Counted from the first letter of the stretch, positions 1 to 8,255 are shown. The stretch is 23,347 nucleotides of DNA from Deltaproteobacteria bacterium (GCA_026996955.1 JALWJV010000017.1:1-23347); one strand, 5' to 3'. Made by a program: numbers and translations. The notes: generated by a model from the sequence alone, not told the origin.

Positions 1-157
1 GGCTATATGGGAATTCCTCTGACAAAGGAGATGCAGTGAATCCGGCAATCCCGAAGGGTTTCAAAAATTGAAGAGTATGATAGATATAACTCCTTTTAAT
101 ATCGTATTAATATCGTATAAAATCATTTTTTCAAGCTTTTGAAACGCTCAATTCAGG
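1..157 (+). repeat. Truncated copy of a MITE-like palindromic repeat (family CCTAG)
   Basis: Positions 1-66 match the reverse complement of 11577-11642 with about three differences, and 137-157 match the reverse complement of 11497-11517 with two differences near the end. Between these two conserved blocks the spacers (70 nt here, 59 nt in the other copy) are not alike. The conserved blocks carry the inverted motif TTTCAAAA/TTTTGAAA. Compared with the complete copy at 11497-11704, this one should continue for about 60 bp to the left of the window. It lies directly upstream of the gene at 200, so it may supply or disturb that gene's promoter. Confidence 0.7.
96..117. repeat. Tandem 11-bp repeat in the AT-rich spacer
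   Basis: TTAATATCGTA occurs twice head to tail and is followed by TAAAAT. It lies in the variable spacer of the repeat at the left edge. The AT-rich TATAAAAT string could act as a -10 region for the gene at 200, but no convincing -35 was seen. Confidence 0.5.
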
Positions 158-199
158 TTAGACTTTCAGCCTGAGGCTGTCTTAGGATAAAAATATATA

Positions 200-658
200 A
201 TGGATCAGATAGTCGCAGAACTTGGCAGCATCTTTAATCTTCCACTTACCCTGCCTGTAATTTTTGCTATCCTTCAGATTGTCCTGGATCTGGTACTTAT
301 TTTTATTGTGCTCTTCCTTTTAAAGCGAATCTCCGGCTTTGATCCTGGCAAGTTTGAAACCCTGCTCAAGGCGCTTAAGGAAAGCCATGAACTGTGTGAG
401 CAGCTGAACCGCACTGTGGCCAAAAATGAGCGCATTGCCGCTAAAATCCAAGAGATTATGGAGGACTCAGGCATGGCCGGCAGTGAAAAGGGGCCATCCA
501 AAATGCAGTCACCTCCGGCATCAGGTGCTTCATCAAATGATGAGGTGCGCAACTTGTGGGCTCAAGGGCGTTCCGTTGATGAGATAGCCGATGCCACAGG
601 TATTCCCAGGGGTGAAGTTGAGGTTATGGTATCGCTTCTGGGCCAGAGAGGATTGTAA
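200..658 (+). CDS. Membrane-anchored DUF2802/DUF6115-like protein
   Basis: A 152-residue protein. Residues 18-41 form one strongly hydrophobic helix, followed by basic residues (LKR), so the C-terminus should lie in the cytoplasm. Residues about 52-90 look like an amphipathic coiled coil. The linker 92-112 is rich in Ser, Pro and Gly. Residues 114-150 resemble a small helix-turn-helix (V-D-E-I-A then G-I-P-R-G-E-V-E-V), the pattern of DUF2802-type proteins found in many Proteobacteria. The biochemical role of that family is not known to me. Upstream there is only a weak AGGA and a perfect 5-bp hairpin CAGCC-TGA-GGCTG at 167-179. Its stop codon directly abuts the stop of the convergent dGTPase gene. 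Family assignment is from motif resemblance only. Confidence 0.7.
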   Translation: MDQIVAELGSIFNLPLTLPVIFAILQIVLDLVLIFIVLFLLKRISGFDPGKFETLLKALKESHELCEQLNRTVAKNERIAAKIQEIMEDSGMAGSEKGPSKMQSPPASGASSNDEVRNLWAQGRSVDEIADATGIPRGEVEVMVSLLGQRGL

Positions 659-1834
659 TCAGGCTATCCGGCTCTTTTTGCCATCAAATCTTTCCGGCAG
701 GGTGGATGGAAGCAGCATCTCCCTTGCAAACCGCAGGAAATAGGCATCGGTCATGCCTGCAATAAAATCACGAACCTTCTCTTCTTCAGAGGTTGCCTCC
801 ATATACTCCTCTGTCATGCCCTCAAGGTAGCTGCTTACAATGGGGCTCTTTCTGTTTCCCTGTCTTACGTCATTAACAAGCCTTTCAAACAGCATGCTGA
901 ACAGATTTTCAATTTTTGCTGTCTCTGTTTTTATCAACGGATTCATGTAAATCCTTTCCATATTGAAATCTCTGAGCAGTTTAAGGTGGTCTGCCACTTC
1001 GCTGCTGAAGGAGATGCAGTCTGTATTCTGGCTGTGCTGAATAAGGTCTTCCACAAGGTTGTAAACTATCTTTCCGTTGGTATCTCCAAGCCTCTTTCTG
1101 CACTCTGCCGGTATCTCATCCCTCTTTATAAGCCCAAGCCTGATTGCATCTTCAATATCCCTTCCTATGTAACTTATGGTGTCACACATCCTAACAAGAC
1201 ATGCCTCAAGGGTTGTTGGGACAAAATCAACGTGGGGCCTTTCTGATTTTTCCTGAAGCTCCTGCTCAAGGTCATCAAAGGTTTTCCCCCGTCTGGGGCT
1301 CAGGGACTGCTGATGGCGCTCACCGTCATGGCACAGGATGCCGTCGAGTACCTGCAGGGTGAGGTTAAGCCCCTGCCCCTTGCGTTCAACGTCTTTAAGG
1401 AAGCGTACCCCCTGACAACTGTGAACAAAGTTGCCAATGCTGCAACTTCTGCAGATCTTTGAAAGGAATTTTTCACCATCATGCCCGAAAGGGGGATGGC
1501 CAATGTCGTGCCCAAGGCTTATTGCCTCAATAAGGTCCAGATTAAGGCCAAGAAAACGTCCTATGCTTCTGGAAATTCTGGAAACTATCTGTACGTGCAG
1601 TACCCGGTGGGTGATGTGGTCGTTGGGAATCAGGGAAAATACCTGGGTCTTGTCAATGTAGCGGGTGTATGCCAGGGAGTGCAAAATCCTGTCTGCATCA
1701 ATGGAAAATGCGCTCCTGTGGTCAGAGGCAAGGATTTCTTCATTTTTTTTTCGAATTGCCCTGCTGCTGGGCTCTGCAAATTGAGACAGAGTTGCCCTTT
1801 CCTGCTGCTCGATTTTTTCTCTGAGATAATTCAT
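659..1834 (-). CDS. dgt: Deoxyguanosinetriphosphate triphosphohydrolase-like HD protein
   Basis: HD-domain enzyme of the dGTPase family, which hydrolyses dNTPs to the deoxynucleoside plus tripolyphosphate and so tunes nucleotide pools. The metal-binding pattern is visible: an upstream His in the THRVLH segment, H109-D110 in GHDIGHPPFGH, and a distal Asp in CDTISYIGRDIED. RILHSLAYTRYIDKTQVF is the usual family N-terminal block. The frame stays open up to an ATG at 1978, but the 48 extra residues (rich in Tyr and Phe) do not resemble the family. MNYLREKIEQQE at 1834 matches the usual start, although no clear ribosome binding site precedes it. The gene ends convergently against the upstream neighbour with zero spacing. 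It diverges from the metallo-beta-lactamase gene across 229 bp. Confidence 0.88.
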   Translation of the reverse strand: MNYLREKIEQQERATLSQFAEPSSRAIRKKNEEILASDHRSAFSIDADRILHSLAYTRYIDKTQVFSLIPNDHITHRVLHVQIVSRISRSIGRFLGLNLDLIEAISLGHDIGHPPFGHDGEKFLSKICRSCSIGNFVHSCQGVRFLKDVERKGQGLNLTLQVLDGILCHDGERHQQSLSPRRGKTFDDLEQELQEKSERPHVDFVPTTLEACLVRMCDTISYIGRDIEDAIRLGLIKRDEIPAECRKRLGDTNGKIVYNLVEDLIQHSQNTDCISFSSEVADHLKLLRDFNMERIYMNPLIKTETAKIENLFSMLFERLVNDVRQGNRKSPIVSSYLEGMTEEYMEATSEEEKVRDFIAGMTDAYFLRFAREMLLPSTLPERFDGKKSRIA

Positions 1835-2063
1835 TGTCTTATAAAATTCATGAGTTAGAAAGAACTGAAGCTGTAAACGCCCTGAATTGTATATTTCCTC
1901 ACTTTCCACGTCCGGATGTATGAAGTAATAATACCACGAAACTGATGTGCATAGGTATCTTATTTGGGTCCGAGGCATTGGTTATGTTATGCTGACCGGA
2001 ATGTTCAGTAGTCAGAAAAAATAAAAAATACACCTATCCGGCGTGTGAAGGGAAGGGGCAAAG
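1835..2063. other. Divergent intergenic region between dgt and the beta-CASP gene
   Basis: This 229-bp stretch must hold the promoters of both divergent genes unless dgt starts at 1978, in which case the gap shrinks to 85 bp. It is AT-rich. No convincing -35/-10 pair, operator palindrome or RNA structure was seen. GGAAGGGG just before 2064 is the ribosome binding site of the right-hand gene. Confidence 0.5.
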
Positions 2064-3473
2064 ATGGCGGAAATATCATTTCATGGTGCGGCAGGGACAG
2101 TGACAGGTTCATGTCACCTTTTAGAAACTGGAGACAGAAAGATACTGCTTGACGCAGGTGCCTTCCAGGGGCCCTGGGCAGTTGAAAGCCTTAATTACAA
2201 GCCTTTTGGCTTTAATCCCCGAGACATTCACTCCCTTATCCTCAGTCATGGTCATCTTGATCATTGCGGAAGAATTCCCATTCTCGCCAATCAGGGTTTT
2301 AAGGGAAACATATTCACCACCTATCCCACCAGGGACATTGCCCATTTTATCCTCATGGATTCTGCGCATATATTAAAGGAGGAGTTCCTGTGGCGGCAGA
2401 AAAGGCTCATCAGGGCAGGAATAAAGGCTGAAAAACCGCTCTATACCTTTGATGATGTTTACTACTCAATGGACCTTTTTGACAGGCCGGTTAGGTTAAA
2501 GGAGAAGGTGGAGCTTGGCGACGGGGTTTCTGTGCAGTTCCATGCTGTTGAGGCCGGCCATATTCTGGGTTCAGCACAGGTATATCTTGATTATCCAGGG
2601 AAAAAGGGCAAGAGCAAAAGGCTGCTCTTCACCGGTGACCTTGGAGATGGAGACCGCCCCCTTGTGAATGATCCTGAAAGGCCGGAGCGGCCCATTGATG
2701 TGCTTGTAATGGAGTCCACTTACGGAAACCGTGAGCATCGCTCCTATGAAGATTCTGTTCTGGAACTTGAAGAGGCAATAACGAGCACTATCAAAAAAGG
2801 CGGGACTGTACTTATACCCACCTTTGCCCTTGAGCGTTCCCAGGAGCTTCTTTTTCACATAGGAAACATGAAGCGCGCTGGAAAGCTTTCCGCCAATATT
2901 CCGGTATTTTTGAACAGTCCCCTTGCCATAGACATTACCAGGCTCTATCAGAAGTACTGTGATTACTGCCGCCTTGAATTTACAGACAGGGAGGGTAAGC
3001 AGAAGTCTCCGTTCATGTTTCCCGGCCTTCACTTTACCCAGACGGCAGATGAGTCAAAGGCAATTCACATGATCCAGGGGCCGAAGATTGTGCTTGCGGG
3101 AAGTGGCATGATGACAGGAGGCAGGATCAAGCACCATCTCAAGCATCTGCTGTGGAAGGAATCAACCACACTTGTCATCGTAGGCTATCAGGCAGAGGGC
3201 TCCCTTGGACGAAAGATTGTGGATGGGGCTGATACTGTAAAGATATTCGGTCAGCCTGTATCTGTTAAGGCACGGGTTTATACGATTAACGGATTTTCTG
3301 CCCACGCTGACAGGAGACACCTGCTTGATTTTGCAAGGAGGGCAAAGCCTGAAAAGATATTTGTGGTTCATGGCGAGCCTGGGTCCTCTGCTGCCCTGGC
3401 AGATGATCTGCGGTCTGAACTTCACAATACTGAAATACACATACCAAAACTGGGGCAGAAATTCAGGATTTGA
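2064..3473 (+). CDS. Beta-CASP metallo-beta-lactamase fold nuclease-like protein
   Basis: A 469-residue protein of the metallo-beta-lactamase/beta-CASP group (CPSF73/YSH1-like, annotated as MBL-fold RNA-specificity hydrolase). Motifs in order: LLDAG (residue 30), S-H-G-H-L-D-H-C-G with metal ligands H62, H64, D66 and H67, EAGHILGSA (third ligand), FTGDLGDGDRPL (bridging Asp), beta-CASP motif A with MESTYGN, GSGMMTGGRIKHHL (motif B region) and NGFSAHADRRHLLD with the last His ligand. All metal ligands appear intact, so it should be an active two-zinc hydrolase. RNA processing or decay is the family role; the actual substrate is unknown. It has a strong ribosome binding site (GGAAGGGG) and is followed by recJ on the same strand 90 bp later, so the two may be co-transcribed. 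Confidence 0.9.
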   Translation: MAEISFHGAAGTVTGSCHLLETGDRKILLDAGAFQGPWAVESLNYKPFGFNPRDIHSLILSHGHLDHCGRIPILANQGFKGNIFTTYPTRDIAHFILMDSAHILKEEFLWRQKRLIRAGIKAEKPLYTFDDVYYSMDLFDRPVRLKEKVELGDGVSVQFHAVEAGHILGSAQVYLDYPGKKGKSKRLLFTGDLGDGDRPLVNDPERPERPIDVLVMESTYGNREHRSYEDSVLELEEAITSTIKKGGTVLIPTFALERSQELLFHIGNMKRAGKLSANIPVFLNSPLAIDITRLYQKYCDYCRLEFTDREGKQKSPFMFPGLHFTQTADESKAIHMIQGPKIVLAGSGMMTGGRIKHHLKHLLWKESTTLVIVGYQAEGSLGRKIVDGADTVKIFGQPVSVKARVYTINGFSAHADRRHLLDFARRAKPEKIFVVHGEPGSSAALADDLRSELHNTEIHIPKLGQKFRI

Positions 3474-3563
3474 AAACGCCCAGGCCAGAGCCGCTGCCCT
3501 GTTTTCAGGCTGTGCGGCAATCCCGCGTTGACACCTGCAAAGCAGACCATTAACCTTGCCGTC

Positions 3564-5321
3564 ATGTCATCGTTACTGCTTAAACAGAGGTGGAAGGTTG
3601 CCACTGCTGATAATGATATTGTTGCCGGCCTTGCAAGGGAGACAGGCATACCTGAGGGCCTGGCCACCTTCCTGGTTCTGAGGGGCATAACAGACCCTGA
3701 TCAGGCCCTGGAACATCTAACCCCCAGGCTCTCTCAACTGTCTGATCCCTTCTCCATGGCAGATATGGATCGCGCCCTTGAGCGTATCAGGGCTGCAATA
3801 AGAGCCGGGGAGAAAATCGGCATATTTGGTGATTATGATGCAGATGGAGTCACTGCTTCAGCGCTCCTGTATCTTTTCTTCCAGGAGATTGGAGTCAAAA
3901 CCCAAGTCTATACTCCTCACAGGGAGAACGACGGCTACGGTCTTAACAGGACCGGCATAGACAGGCTGGGAGAGCAGGGCTGCTCCCTGATAATCACCGT
4001 TGACTGCGGCATAACAGCCCTTGAGGAGGTTAAGTATGCCAGGGAGCAGGGGATTGATGTGATCATTACAGACCATCATGAACCAGGCTCCTGTCTTCCT
4101 GAAGCAGTTGCTGTTCTTGACCCAAAACGTGGTGACTGTGCCTTTCCCTTCAAACATCTTGCTGGTGTTGGGGTTGCCTTCTGTCTGGTCAGGGCGCTTC
4201 GAACCCTCCTCCACAGAGAGGGTTTTTTTACTGATGAAATCCCGGCGCCAAATCTGAAAAAATACCTTGATATTGTGGCCCTTGGCACAGTATCAGACGT
4301 GGTGCCTCTGCTTGGTGATAACCGAATCCTTGTAAGCTCAGGCCTTGAGGTGGCAACAGTTGGGGCAAGGCCGGGGATCTCTGCACTCAAGAGTGTGTCA
4401 TCTGTCTCCGGCACAGTCTCATCCATGCATCTTGCCTTCAGACTTGGGCCAAGAATAAATGCCGCAGGCCGTATGGACCATGCAGGCACAGCCTTCAGGC
4501 TCCTGGTAACAGATGATGAAAAGGAGGCAATGGTGATAGCAAGGGAGCTTGAAGCCTTCAATGCCCAGCGTCAGGCAGAGGAGCGTATTATTCTGCGTGA
4601 TGCCCTTTCAATGGTTCAGGAGATGGGAAGCCGGGACGCCTATGTCCTTGCCTCTGATAAGTGGCGCAAAGGGGTTGTGGGTATTGTGGCTTCAAGGATC
4701 ATGGAGAAGGTGGCAAGGCCGGTTGTACTCCTCTCTGTTGATGGTGATGAGGCGGTTGGTTCAGGTCGCGCTCCAGAGGAACTTGACCTTTACAGCCTGC
4801 TTTCAGGGTGCAGCGAGTGCCTTGAGAGGTTCGGAGGACATCGGGCTGCGGCCGGCATGAAACTCTCTGTCTCAAATATCAGCCGGTTTCAGCAGATGCT
4901 TTCTGAAATCTCAGCGGCAAGAGTCAGGGAGGTGGACTTTGTTCCATCCCTGAGCCTTGATGCAAGAGTTACAGTGGATCAGCTTGTCCACCCCTCATTT
5001 GCTGAAACATACCGGCAGCTTGAACCGTTCGGGCCCGGGTACCGGGCACCGCTTTTTGCTCTACACGGTTTCAGGGTAAGGCATGTCAGGACCATGGGTA
5101 AGGGGCATTTGAAGGTAATCCTTGAATCTGGCAATAACGGCAGTGGTTCTTATGGCAGCCCTCCGGTTTCAGGTGTTGAGATCGTTGGCTGGGGACACGG
5201 TGACAAGGCTGACCTTCCCTGGGAAGAACTGGAGGTTGCGTGCGAGCCGGGGATAAATGTGTGGAATGGCAGGCGCACCCTTCAGCTTAAGCTTAAGGAT
5301 GCACGGATGCCGGAAGGCTGA
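3564..5321 (+). CDS. recJ: Single-stranded-DNA-specific 5'-3' exonuclease RecJ
   Basis: A 585-residue RecJ, which degrades single-stranded DNA 5' to 3' in recombinational and mismatch repair. DHH phosphoesterase motifs are present: DYDADG (from D90), TVDCGI, TDHHE (D170) and LAGVGVAF. The DHHA1 region follows with GRAPEELDLYSLL and FGGHRAAAGMKL, then an OB-like C-terminal region (LEPFGPGYRAPLFAL). Start choice is uncertain. A TTG at 3528 and an ATG at 3564 are both in frame and neither has a clear ribosome binding site; the ATG puts the usual K-x-W opening (LKQRWKV) at residue 6-12, so it is preferred. The stop lies 13 bp from the convergent SagB-type gene and no terminator is visible between them. 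Confidence 0.93.
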   Translation: MSSLLLKQRWKVATADNDIVAGLARETGIPEGLATFLVLRGITDPDQALEHLTPRLSQLSDPFSMADMDRALERIRAAIRAGEKIGIFGDYDADGVTASALLYLFFQEIGVKTQVYTPHRENDGYGLNRTGIDRLGEQGCSLIITVDCGITALEEVKYAREQGIDVIITDHHEPGSCLPEAVAVLDPKRGDCAFPFKHLAGVGVAFCLVRALRTLLHREGFFTDEIPAPNLKKYLDIVALGTVSDVVPLLGDNRILVSSGLEVATVGARPGISALKSVSSVSGTVSSMHLAFRLGPRINAAGRMDHAGTAFRLLVTDDEKEAMVIARELEAFNAQRQAEERIILRDALSMVQEMGSRDAYVLASDKWRKGVVGIVASRIMEKVARPVVLLSVDGDEAVGSGRAPEELDLYSLLSGCSECLERFGGHRAAAGMKLSVSNISRFQQMLSEISAARVREVDFVPSLSLDARVTVDQLVHPSFAETYRQLEPFGPGYRAPLFALHGFRVRHVRTMGKGHLKVILESGNNGSGSYGSPPVSGVEIVGWGHGDKADLPWEELEVACEPGINVWNGRRTLQLKLKDARMPEG

Positions 5322-5334
5322 TTGCCTGTGTCTT

Positions 5335-6072
5335 TCATGGTTTAAGCCCGGCTGCAGCCATGTAGATAACGGTTTCCTCCTTGCCGTCTATGCCAAGCAG
5401 GCTGTTCATCTCATCATCATAAAATGCAGCAACAGGACAGGCACCTCCTCCAAGTGCCTGTGCTGCAAGGCACAGATTCTGACAGATGTGTCCTGCATCA
5501 AGGAAAATGTATCTGAGTCCTCGGTGACCGTATTTCGCCATGTTCCGCCTGAGCACTGCGCTCCATATAAATACAACCTGTGCCCTTGCCAAAAAATCCT
5601 GACCCAGGGCTGCATCAGCAACTGCCTGTGCAGGATTTTTACTGGTGAGCCTTTCAAGCTGGAAGCCCTTTACGTCAAAATGAAGAATGCCCGGTTCAGT
5701 ATCCCTTATCCGGTTTACAGCCACGTAGGTTTCTATCGGATAGAGCGCGCCGGCAGAGGGGGCAGTGCGGAGGTAGAACTGTCCGGCCTGGGCAGTAACC
5801 CCCTGACATGCCCATAGCAGCAGTGCCAGGTCTGTGATTGACCAGGATTTGGGAGAGTATTTGCGAAGGCTTCGCCTCTGTTGCAGTATGCTCCAGAAGT
5901 TGTTTTCCTCTCCATCCCATTTTCGCGGAAGCAGCACCTTTTCAGCCTTGGGATACCGCTTGAATGGCTCAGCAGGAAGTATGTGGGGCCGCTGCCTGGA
6001 ATAAATGGTTTCCCTGTTGAATTTGGTTTCGTCCAGGTAGAGCCGTGCTAACGAGTGTTTGAGTTCAGGCAT
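5335..6072 (-). CDS. SagB/ThcOx-family nitroreductase-like flavoprotein
   Basis: A 245-residue protein of the FMN-dependent nitroreductase fold, SagB/ThcOx branch. Supporting blocks are QQRRSLRKYSP (flavin-phosphate contact region), TAPSAGALYPIETYV, YGHRGLRYIFLDAGHICQNL and the C-terminal LLGIDGKEE block. SagB homologues oxidise azolines in thiazole/oxazole-modified peptides, but many standalone members in anaerobes have no known substrate. No YcaO cyclodehydratase or precursor peptide lies nearby, so a peptide-modification role is not supported here. Start: ATG with GAGGAAG immediately upstream. It is the last gene of the minus-strand run, 89 bp after the selenoprotein gene. Confidence 0.87.
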   Translation of the reverse strand: MPELKHSLARLYLDETKFNRETIYSRQRPHILPAEPFKRYPKAEKVLLPRKWDGEENNFWSILQQRRSLRKYSPKSWSITDLALLLWACQGVTAQAGQFYLRTAPSAGALYPIETYVAVNRIRDTEPGILHFDVKGFQLERLTSKNPAQAVADAALGQDFLARAQVVFIWSAVLRRNMAKYGHRGLRYIFLDAGHICQNLCLAAQALGGGACPVAAFYDDEMNSLLGIDGKEETVIYMAAAGLKP

Positions 6073-6161
6073 TCTTCCTCTGGGATGTTACCTTATATAG
6101 CTGCCATCTCGTTGCTTAGTATGTCAAAAGACGAATATATTATAGTGTATCTGGCAAATGC

Positions 6162-6389
6162 TTAAGCCAAGAGCTTGTTTATTGCATCCAAGATTTCATG
6201 GTCTTCAGGGAAACGTCCGGCCTTGGCCTTTGAAAATATGTTTTTTCCATCTACGTCCACCTCATAGATGCCTCCTGAGCCACCTATAAGTTCTACGTCA
6301 GCATCAAATTTTTCCTTGAGCAGTTCCCCCAGCCTGGAGGCCCTTGGTTTGTAGTTTCACTTCATGCAGTAGGTGATCTGTACCTTCAT
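6162..6389 (-). CDS. selW: SelW-like (Rdx family) selenoprotein with in-frame TGA as selenocysteine
   Basis: Read through one TGA (6359-6357, codon 11), this frame gives 75 residues starting MKVQITYCMK-U-NYKPRASRL. It continues with ELIGGSGGIYEVDVDGK and IFSKAKAGRFPEDHEI. This is the thioredoxin-like SelW/SelT/SelH (Rdx) fold, with C8-x-x-U11 at the place of the family CxxC or CxxU redox motif. Family homology continues after the TGA without frameshift to a TAA stop at 6164-6162. A strong ribosome binding site (GGGAGGT) precedes the ATG by about 9 nt. A SECIS-type hairpin sits at 6340-6326. The physiological partner is unknown; members are thought to be thiol/selenol redox proteins. It lies 35 bp after the Gfo/Idh/MocA gene. 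A pseudogene is much less likely, given the intact downstream frame and the hairpin. Confidence 0.9.
6326..6359 (-). promoter_or_regulatory. UGA selenocysteine codon plus bacterial SECIS-like hairpin
   Basis: In the minus-strand RNA, 16 nt after the UGA comes CCUCCA (6340-6335), loop GGC (6334-6332), then UGGGGG (6331-6326). This is a 6-bp stem with one U-G pair; opening the A-U pair gives a five-nt loop AGGCU. A G is in the first or second loop position, and the loop lies 22 nt beyond the UGA, within the spacing expected for bacterial SECIS elements read by SelB. Found by eye; no folding energy was computed. Confidence 0.7.
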
Positions 6390-6424
6390 TTTTTACATAC
6401 CTCCCTTGAAGTTGTTTGATGTCA

Positions 6425-7381
6425 TCAAAGCTCTTCCCAGTTTCCGGACTGGACAGACCGCAAGCAGGCCTCGCATGCCTGCACAGCAACAGCCCCTTCT
6501 TTTCCGGAAACAGGATTGCTATGGTTGCCTGTCAAAAAATTATACCATTCATCAAGAAGGGTTACAATTGTAGGGCCAGGAGGAGAACAGGTAAGTTTTG
6601 TTTCTCTGGTCCCCTCAAGCCATGAAAGTTTGCCGTAGATCTGGTCTCCCCAGAGTATTCCATGTTGCCCAACAAATTCAAATCTGCCAGTCCTTGCAGG
6701 GGTAATTTTGCTTGTATCCAGCTGACCGCAGACCCCATTGGAGCACTCCACCTGTATCAGTACAATGTCTTCCAGGTTCGGATTGTATATCTTACGGCTC
6801 AGTGCCCTGACTCGCCTTATCTCATAGCCTGTTATAAATCTAAGGGCATCAAACAGGTGTACAGCCGTATGGAGTATTACACCGGCTCCTGCAAGTTCAG
6901 GGTCTTCAAGCCAGGACAGGGTTGAGGGCTCAAGCCGCTGGTTCAGGGAGAATGAAAAACATTTTCCAAGCATGTTAAAGTTGTGCTTAAGCCCCTGTAT
7001 TACACTGTTGTATCTCAGGGTCTGGGCAACGGTAAGGGGAGTGCCTGTGGCTTCACATCTCCGGGTTATCTGTTTTGCATCAGCATAGGTGATGGCAAGT
7101 GGTTTTTCCATTAAAAGCGGTTTTTTGAATGCACAGCACTCAGCGGCGACCGCAGGATTATAGTATGGCGGCAGCACAGAGATGACTGCATCAACCTCAG
7201 GGTCTCTTACAAGGTCCTGCCAGTTTTTATGCCAGGTGCAGTTCCAGCGTCCTGCCTGTTCTTCCCCTTCCTCACTTCGTCTTGAGATGGCTGCAAGACG
7301 CATGGCAGGCATGTCATTAACCACATGATTGGCATAACGTGAGCCATGTTTACCTGTACCGATAATCCCGATGTTAAGCAT
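6425..7381 (-). CDS. Gfo/Idh/MocA-family NAD(P)-dependent oxidoreductase
   Basis: A 318-residue dehydrogenase. The N-terminal Rossmann fold has G8-x-G10-x-x-G13 (IGIIGTGKHGSRYA). LLMEKPLAIT is the conserved EKP block whose Lys usually takes part in catalysis. GVILHTAVHLFDALRF matches the family His-x3-His active-site segment, and the C-terminal half is the usual alpha/beta substrate domain. The substrate, probably a sugar or sugar-like alcohol, cannot be told. The frame is open much further upstream, but that part overlaps thiD; ATG at 7381 with GAGG 6 nt before it gives the normal family start. It overlaps the thiD stop by 8 nt, implying translational coupling. The glycosyltransferase in the same operon would fit a sugar-linked product. 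Confidence 0.88.
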   Translation of the reverse strand: MLNIGIIGTGKHGSRYANHVVNDMPAMRLAAISRRSEEGEEQAGRWNCTWHKNWQDLVRDPEVDAVISVLPPYYNPAVAAECCAFKKPLLMEKPLAITYADAKQITRRCEATGTPLTVAQTLRYNSVIQGLKHNFNMLGKCFSFSLNQRLEPSTLSWLEDPELAGAGVILHTAVHLFDALRFITGYEIRRVRALSRKIYNPNLEDIVLIQVECSNGVCGQLDTSKITPARTGRFEFVGQHGILWGDQIYGKLSWLEGTRETKLTCSPPGPTIVTLLDEWYNFLTGNHSNPVSGKEGAVAVQACEACLRSVQSGNWEEL

Positions 7382-8255
7382 CGTTGCCTCGATGTATTGC
7401 TTGGACAATATCTGTTTCCTTCCAGCAGGAGATGTCCAGTACCCCGGTTCCACCTCCCATGGGATAGGCGTTTTCAATGGCCTTTCTGGTAAGGGCAATT
7501 CCCTTTTCACACGCATCTTCCAGGGGAATGCCGTGGGCAAGCAGTGCTGTAATGGCAGAAGATAGTGTGCAGCCTGTGCCGTGGGTGTGCGGGGTATCAA
7601 TGCGCTTTGAGCTGAAGTGTTTTGTCTTGCCCTCATGCACTAGGCAGTCAACTGTTTCAGGGCCTGGAAGATGCCCCCCTTTTACAAGCACAGCCGCTCC
7701 GGCAGACTCTTCATGAAGCCTCTTTGCTGCGGTTTCCATCTCCTCAATGGATTTTATCTTCAACCCGGTTAATGCCTCTGCTTCCGGGATGTTAGGGGTG
7801 ATTAGTGCTGCCTGGGGAAAGAGCATAAGCCGCATTGCCTGTACCCCTTCATTGTCAAGGAGAACCTTACCGTTTTTTGAAAGCATTACAGTGTCAACTA
7901 CCAGTACAATTCCTGGATGACCTGCAAGAATGCCTATTACGGTTGCGGTTACAGCCTCATTTACAAGCATTCCTGTTTTTATAAACCTGGGCTCAATATC
8001 ATCCATGACTGCCTGCAGCTGGGCTCTGACAAAATCAGGATCAACTGCCATCACTGCCTTAACCCCGTGGGAATTTTGGGCAGTAAGCGCAGTTATCACA
8101 CTGGATGCAAATACATCAAGTGCGCCCAAAACCCTTATGTCCTGCTGGATGCCAGCCCCGCCGCCAGAGTCTGAGCCTGCAATTGTAAGGGCATAGGGCC
8201 TGTTCAGTCCCTCTGCCCACTCCGGTACGTAGTTTTTAAGTGAAGGAGGAATCAT
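7374..8255 (-). CDS. thiD: Hydroxymethylpyrimidine/phosphomethylpyrimidine kinase
   Basis: A 293-residue ribokinase-fold enzyme of the ThiD family, which phosphorylates HMP and HMP-P for thiamine synthesis. Diagnostic blocks: TIAGSDSGGGAGIQQD (substrate site, residues about 24-39), ALTAQNSHGV, TPNIPEAEALTG, and THGTGCTLSSAI near the C-terminus with the anion hole and catalytic Cys/Asp region. The N-terminus carries about 18 extra residues before the first strand. Related kinases act on pyridoxal, so specificity is inferred, not shown. It overlaps folE2 by 4 nt (ATGA) and uses the AAAGGAG inside the end of folE2. No TPP riboswitch was seen in front of the operon. Confidence 0.92.
   Translation of the reverse strand: MIPPSLKNYVPEWAEGLNRPYALTIAGSDSGGGAGIQQDIRVLGALDVFASSVITALTAQNSHGVKAVMAVDPDFVRAQLQAVMDDIEPRFIKTGMLVNEAVTATVIGILAGHPGIVLVVDTVMLSKNGKVLLDNEGVQAMRLMLFPQAALITPNIPEAEALTGLKIKSIEEMETAAKRLHEESAGAAVLVKGGHLPGPETVDCLVHEGKTKHFSSKRIDTPHTHGTGCTLSSAITALLAHGIPLEDACEKGIALTRKAIENAYPMGGGTGVLDISCWKETDIVQAIHRGNDA

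Noticed and set aside
1835..1978. Longer dgt starting at 1978
   Set aside because: The 48 extra residues do not look like the family N-terminus, though the shorter start also lacks a good ribosome binding site, so this is a preference and not proof.
2571..3032. 153-residue minus-strand open frame within the beta-CASP gene
   Set aside because: Antisense shadow of a gene with intact catalytic motifs; no ribosome binding site or homology.
5257..5817. 186-residue + strand open frame overlapping the SagB-type gene
   Set aside because: Antisense to a gene with clear family motifs; Cys-rich nonsense composition and no recognisable domain.
6304..6489. 61-residue open frame on the minus strand over the selW start
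   Set aside because: It is in another frame from the SelW-like protein, has no family resemblance, and exists only because it crosses the selW start region.
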